Below are positions 61,001-64,000 of a stretch of DNA of 64,000 nt, piece by piece. The stretch comes from Membranipora membranacea (lineage: Eukaryota; Bryozoa; Gymnolaemata; Cheilostomatida; Membraniporidae). The notes below the pieces were generated by a model. The model searched no databases. It was given only the letters and a program-made list of their open reading frames with translations, and was not told the DNA's origin. Where the stretch lies: NCBI GenBank assembly GCA_914767715.1, contig OU612065.1, positions 1,674,001 through 1,738,000 on the forward strand, written 5' to 3'. The number at the start of each line of letters is the position of its first letter. Position 1 is the first letter of the stretch. Both the position numbers and the translations under genes were made by a program.

Positions 61001-62433
61001 GAATATTTCGAAGAACTTTGAGTATTCCTGAAAAAGAAACTGGAGCGTTGAAATTATGTGACATCAACAAAAGATAAGATAACTATTATTGGGCAGAGAT
61101 GTGGTAAAACAAACAGCATGAATACATGAGGATCGTAATAATGTACTGTGAGTCCAACCGGCTATCACTTGTGGTGATGCCACCATCTCATCATTTTAAC
61201 CCGAATAATTCAGATGATGGTACCTTTTTCATGAAAGATTTCAAAGTCGACGCGGTAGTCTTGTGTAAGTTGGGTAACCATAGTCTCGTACAGGCCGTCA
61301 TATTTAAGGCTTTGCTGGGTAAGAACAGTTAGGCGTTTGGAGCGGGAGGCTTCAATCATCTTTGAGAGCGCTATGCCTTCTGTGCGCATTGATGGATTCA
61401 ATGTCATAATCCCAGAGTTCTCAAGTATCTAAAGATACAATGAAGTCAATGGCGAGACTTGATGTAATTGTAATGATTGGAGAGTAGAAACATCAATTCT
61501 CAGAGTATGATCATGTTACAGAATAACTTCAATCTCAAGACACGGTAGATATCTAGGACTCACCATCAGATAGTCAGGGTCTGTGTGTAAGGAATAGACA
61601 GCAAGTGGTATACTTGTGTCTATGACAACTCGTAACATTTGTGTGAGGGGTTCTCTGGTGATTGCATAAACAAGGCTAGCTGAGTGGATTGTCAGATTGT
61701 TTGCCAGAACGTCAGATATATTGACACTAGAGCCATTTATCACCTCAAAATCATATCTTTAAAAGATGTTATAGCATTGAGTACGTTATCGGTTGATGTA
61801 AAGTTGTTTCTAGTTGAGAGACCTTTATCATTGTTGTGTTTGATTTGTTTCAACAACACAAGAACTCACAAGCTCCTGCCTTCTAACTTGATTGAAGTCA
61901 CCTCGCCATGTAAGCAAATCAAATGAACACATTGGAAAGAGAATGCCAATGATTAAACGTAGTATATGTATATACATACATTGGTGTGCTTTGGTGATAC
62001 TTGATCCAATAAACAAAATGCTAGCTGAATATAAACAGGATTGATGAATTAAAAAAAATCCAAATTTAAAATAAAGGCAAATTACTGTACTCAATATCAT
62101 GGAAACTGAGTTATATTGAATGTTTAAGAAAATGTTTGACGAAACGCGAAATGGAACAAGAGAACATGAGACCTAGAAAGGTGTGACATATCCTTAACTA
62201 CATTAATGTGACATCATAATTAATGATATATTGAAACCTAGTCCAACCAATTGAACAAAAAAATTAACTTACCCGCTGTTAGTTTCTTTCTGTCCTTCAG
62301 CATATTTCAAAAACACATCATGGTGTGCAGGTTCAGTAAAGATTCCGATTAGTTTACTAGCGAGTACTGTTTGATGTCCTGCAGTACTTATCACAAGATA
62401 AGTCTGCAACAGCTTCACAACAAAAAGAAGCAT
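52034..62433 (-). CDS. NMDA-like ionotropic glutamate receptor subunit
   Basis: Ligand-gated cation channel of the plasma membrane. Exons, high to low: 62433-62273, 61756-61564, 61428-61224, 61027-60976, 60390-60289, 60066-59931, 59774-59724, 59626-59612, 58748-58559, 58404-58325, 58111-57994, 57745-57519, 57149-56988, 56746-56633, 56399-56266, 55873-55720, 55534-55381, 54339-54041, 53727-53620, 53457-53393, 53009-52034; 1231 residues, phases continuous. Signal peptide MLLFVVKLLQTYLVISTAG; amino-terminal domain to about 305; S1 with CCSGLCMDIL and the ligand arginine in SINYNR; M1 about 485-505; pore loop SLLCGNIIPI; M3 EYTANLTSSLT instead of the usual SYTANLAAF; S2 with the acidic ligand residue in IGDTGPIDY; M4 about 793-820; an approximately 410-residue Ser/Gln/Arg-rich cytoplasmic tail. 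The pore Gly-Asn and following Asp-Pro resemble GluN3 most. The donor at 60976 and the 15-base exon are the least certain joins. Confidence 0.93.
54351..54726 (+). mobile_element. TTAA-target element, copy A (left half of palindromic dimer)
   Basis: 376 bp, same family and orientation as 35448-35818, flanked by TTAA at 54347-54350 and 54727-54730. It occupies the receptor intron between exons 55534-55381 and 54339-54041. Its left edge is 11 bp from the splice acceptor boundary, so the acceptor's pyrimidine tract is supplied by the transposon end. Confidence 0.93.
54731..55107 (-). mobile_element. TTAA-target element, copy B (right half, inverted)
   Basis: 377 bp, almost the exact reverse complement of copy A, and it shares the single central TTAA (54727-54730) with it. 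Its outer flank is CTAA (55108-55111), a one-base change from TTAA. Non-coding. Together A and B make a palindrome of about 760 bp. Confidence 0.93.
59559..59573 (+). repeat. Poly-G run (15)
   Basis: Homopolymer within a receptor intron, 39 bp from the 15-base exon. Confidence 0.95.
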
Positions 62434-63436
62434 CCTCTCCGAAGAGCATCATCCGAAACAAGTGATCATAATAGCAAATCACATTACAGCACTGCGATGT
62501 ATGACGACATGGCGGTTGTCAAAATCTGCGTTAGCTTTGTAGTAACTTATTCTAGCAGTTTAGGATTGTGAGGATGTGAGCAAATGAAAGATGTACATAC
62601 AAATAATTAATGCAGTTATAGTTAGAGTAATTTCAGATAAGTCTTAAAAATGAATCCCATTAACAAAATCAATTACATGAGAAACCATGTACAGTACTGC
62701 GGCTGTGACTGCCATCTATCTGAGGATATACTAACAGTCGAGGATAGCGATTGCTGCTAAGGTGCTAAGGTGCTAAGGTGAGGTCAAACCTGATGCTGAC
62801 CATAGGTGAGCTCGAATCTGAGCTGGCTGCTGTGGAACACATCTGTCAATGCTTCAATCTAAACTAAGAGAAGGTCATCTTCTTTAATTATGCTGTAACA
62901 GTAATAAATAATTTATTTTAGTGGCTCTGAGATATTTGTTTTAGGAGATGAGTTGTTAGTGTACTGTACTTGTTACCAGTAGAGTGCTTGAAGGATTCAG
63001 TCACACCACAACTGAAAGGAAAGCCAGTGACTTCAATGATATCAAGTCATCAGAAAAATAACTGTAATTGAAATAGCAATTTTAAGTGATCGAATGATGA
63101 AAATTTATTCTGGCATTATTTCCCCAGAGATAAATTTCAGGAATTAGTTGCCCTGATCATCAATAATTACAATGGTGGTAAATGATGAAGAAAAATGGTG
63201 CAAATATAATTAACTTTGAAATTGATTTGCATTAATGGAAATGGGCAAAGTGACGTTTTCAACTCTATTTGAGTCAGTGGTAGAAAAACCAATAAGTAAA
63301 AAAGAGGAAATTTTTCATGGTACATTCGAAGGGATCAACAATGCCATGACAAAAGTACGCTACATTTTATTGCTTGAATGTTTTAAAGTTTTGCTGGGCG
63401 AAAATGCTGAAAATTTTTGCTGATCTTTGTTGATTA
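62434..63436. other. Upstream region of the receptor gene
   Basis: About 1 kb containing the presumptive receptor promoter and 5' untranslated region. It includes a threefold GCTAAGGTG repeat at about 62757-62780. No other gene is supported. Confidence 0.5.
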
Positions 63437-63950
63437 TAGACAGTTTTCTGAGCTCTGATTTAGGCCTCAATTTGGAATTGTTCTCTCTCCAGTTTGGTAC
63501 TTTTATCCCACGCCGCATAGGAAAAACGTGCTGAAAAGAGGGTTATCTTGAAAACTGCTTATAAAGAGGATAAAAATTGATTTTGATTCAGAATCTGCAA
63601 CATTGAAAACTCATAATGGACATACTTTGGTAAATAATTTTATTATTTGGATAGTCAATTATAGCATTTTCTGACAGTTTTGCGGACAATTTGGCAGAAT
63701 CTTTCATGAGTTTCGTCACTAAAATTAAGATTTATCAACAGTCAAGCCTCCAATGTTTTAGAAACCCTGTCTCCCAGGGTTTTCAATGGTGCAGACTCTG
63801 AATCAAAAATCATTTTTATCCTAGCATCAGCGGTTTTCAATATAACCCTCTTTCAGCAGGTTTCTCCTATGCGGCGCGGGTTTAAAGTACCAAACTGGAG
63901 AGAGGACAACTCCGAATTGAGGCATAAATAAGAGCTCAGAAAAATGTCTA
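63437..63950. mobile_element. Long-inverted-repeat TA element, copy 2
   Basis: About 510 bp between flanking TA dinucleotides (63437-63438 and 63949-63950), the same family as 37163-37673. Left half and right half are inverted repeats of about 180 bp. It differs from copy 1 by many scattered substitutions, so the copies are of moderate age. Confidence 0.9.
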
Positions 63951-64000
63951 TTGTAAAGCAAAATGATACACTACACTAGTTGCCAAGAAAATTGTCTTTA

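Overview
This is an AT-rich, intron-rich animal nuclear genome segment. Genes are split by many short GT-AG introns and carry animal proteins: cohesin SMC3, TFIIH p52, the mitochondrial elongation factor TEFM, a MXD/MAD-type bHLH-zipper repressor and an NMDA-like ionotropic glutamate receptor. Small inverted-repeat transposons are common, and a CR1/L2/Jockey-like LINE and a P-element-like transposase exon pair are present. This fits an invertebrate, possibly an early-branching animal such as a sponge, cnidarian or placozoan. I cannot name the species. I joined exons by eye, using splice sites, reading phase and protein similarity.

Layout. 0.3-3.7 kb (-): middle exons of GTF2H4, whose 3' end lies beyond base 1. 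5.0-5.6 kb (+): last two exons of a P-element/THAP9-like transposase gene. 7.9-9.5 kb (-): a decayed LINE inside a CATCCG-rich repeat. 11.3-13.9 kb (+): TEFM, 5 exons. 14.4-24.3 kb (-): SMC3, 26 exons, missing only its first few codons. 26.15-26.91 kb (+): ETFB, uninterrupted. 30.2-34.9 kb (-): MXD-like gene, 6 exons. 35.4-39.8 kb: a cluster of four different non-autonomous transposons. 42.45-51.34 kb (+): a 13-exon leucine-rich-repeat protein of unknown role. 52.0-62.4 kb (-): a 21-exon NMDA-like receptor with a long cytoplasmic tail. 63.4-63.9 kb: second copy of a long-inverted-repeat TA element.

The genes look like unrelated housekeeping and signalling genes rather than one pathway. TEFM and ETFB both act in mitochondria. 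TEFM and SMC3 are tail to tail about 520 bp apart, and SMC3 and ETFB diverge from a shared upstream region. The mobile elements are the most distinctive part. Several sit within tens of bases of exons, and a head-to-head TTAA-element dimer forms a roughly 760-bp palindrome that ends 11 bp from a splice acceptor of the receptor gene.
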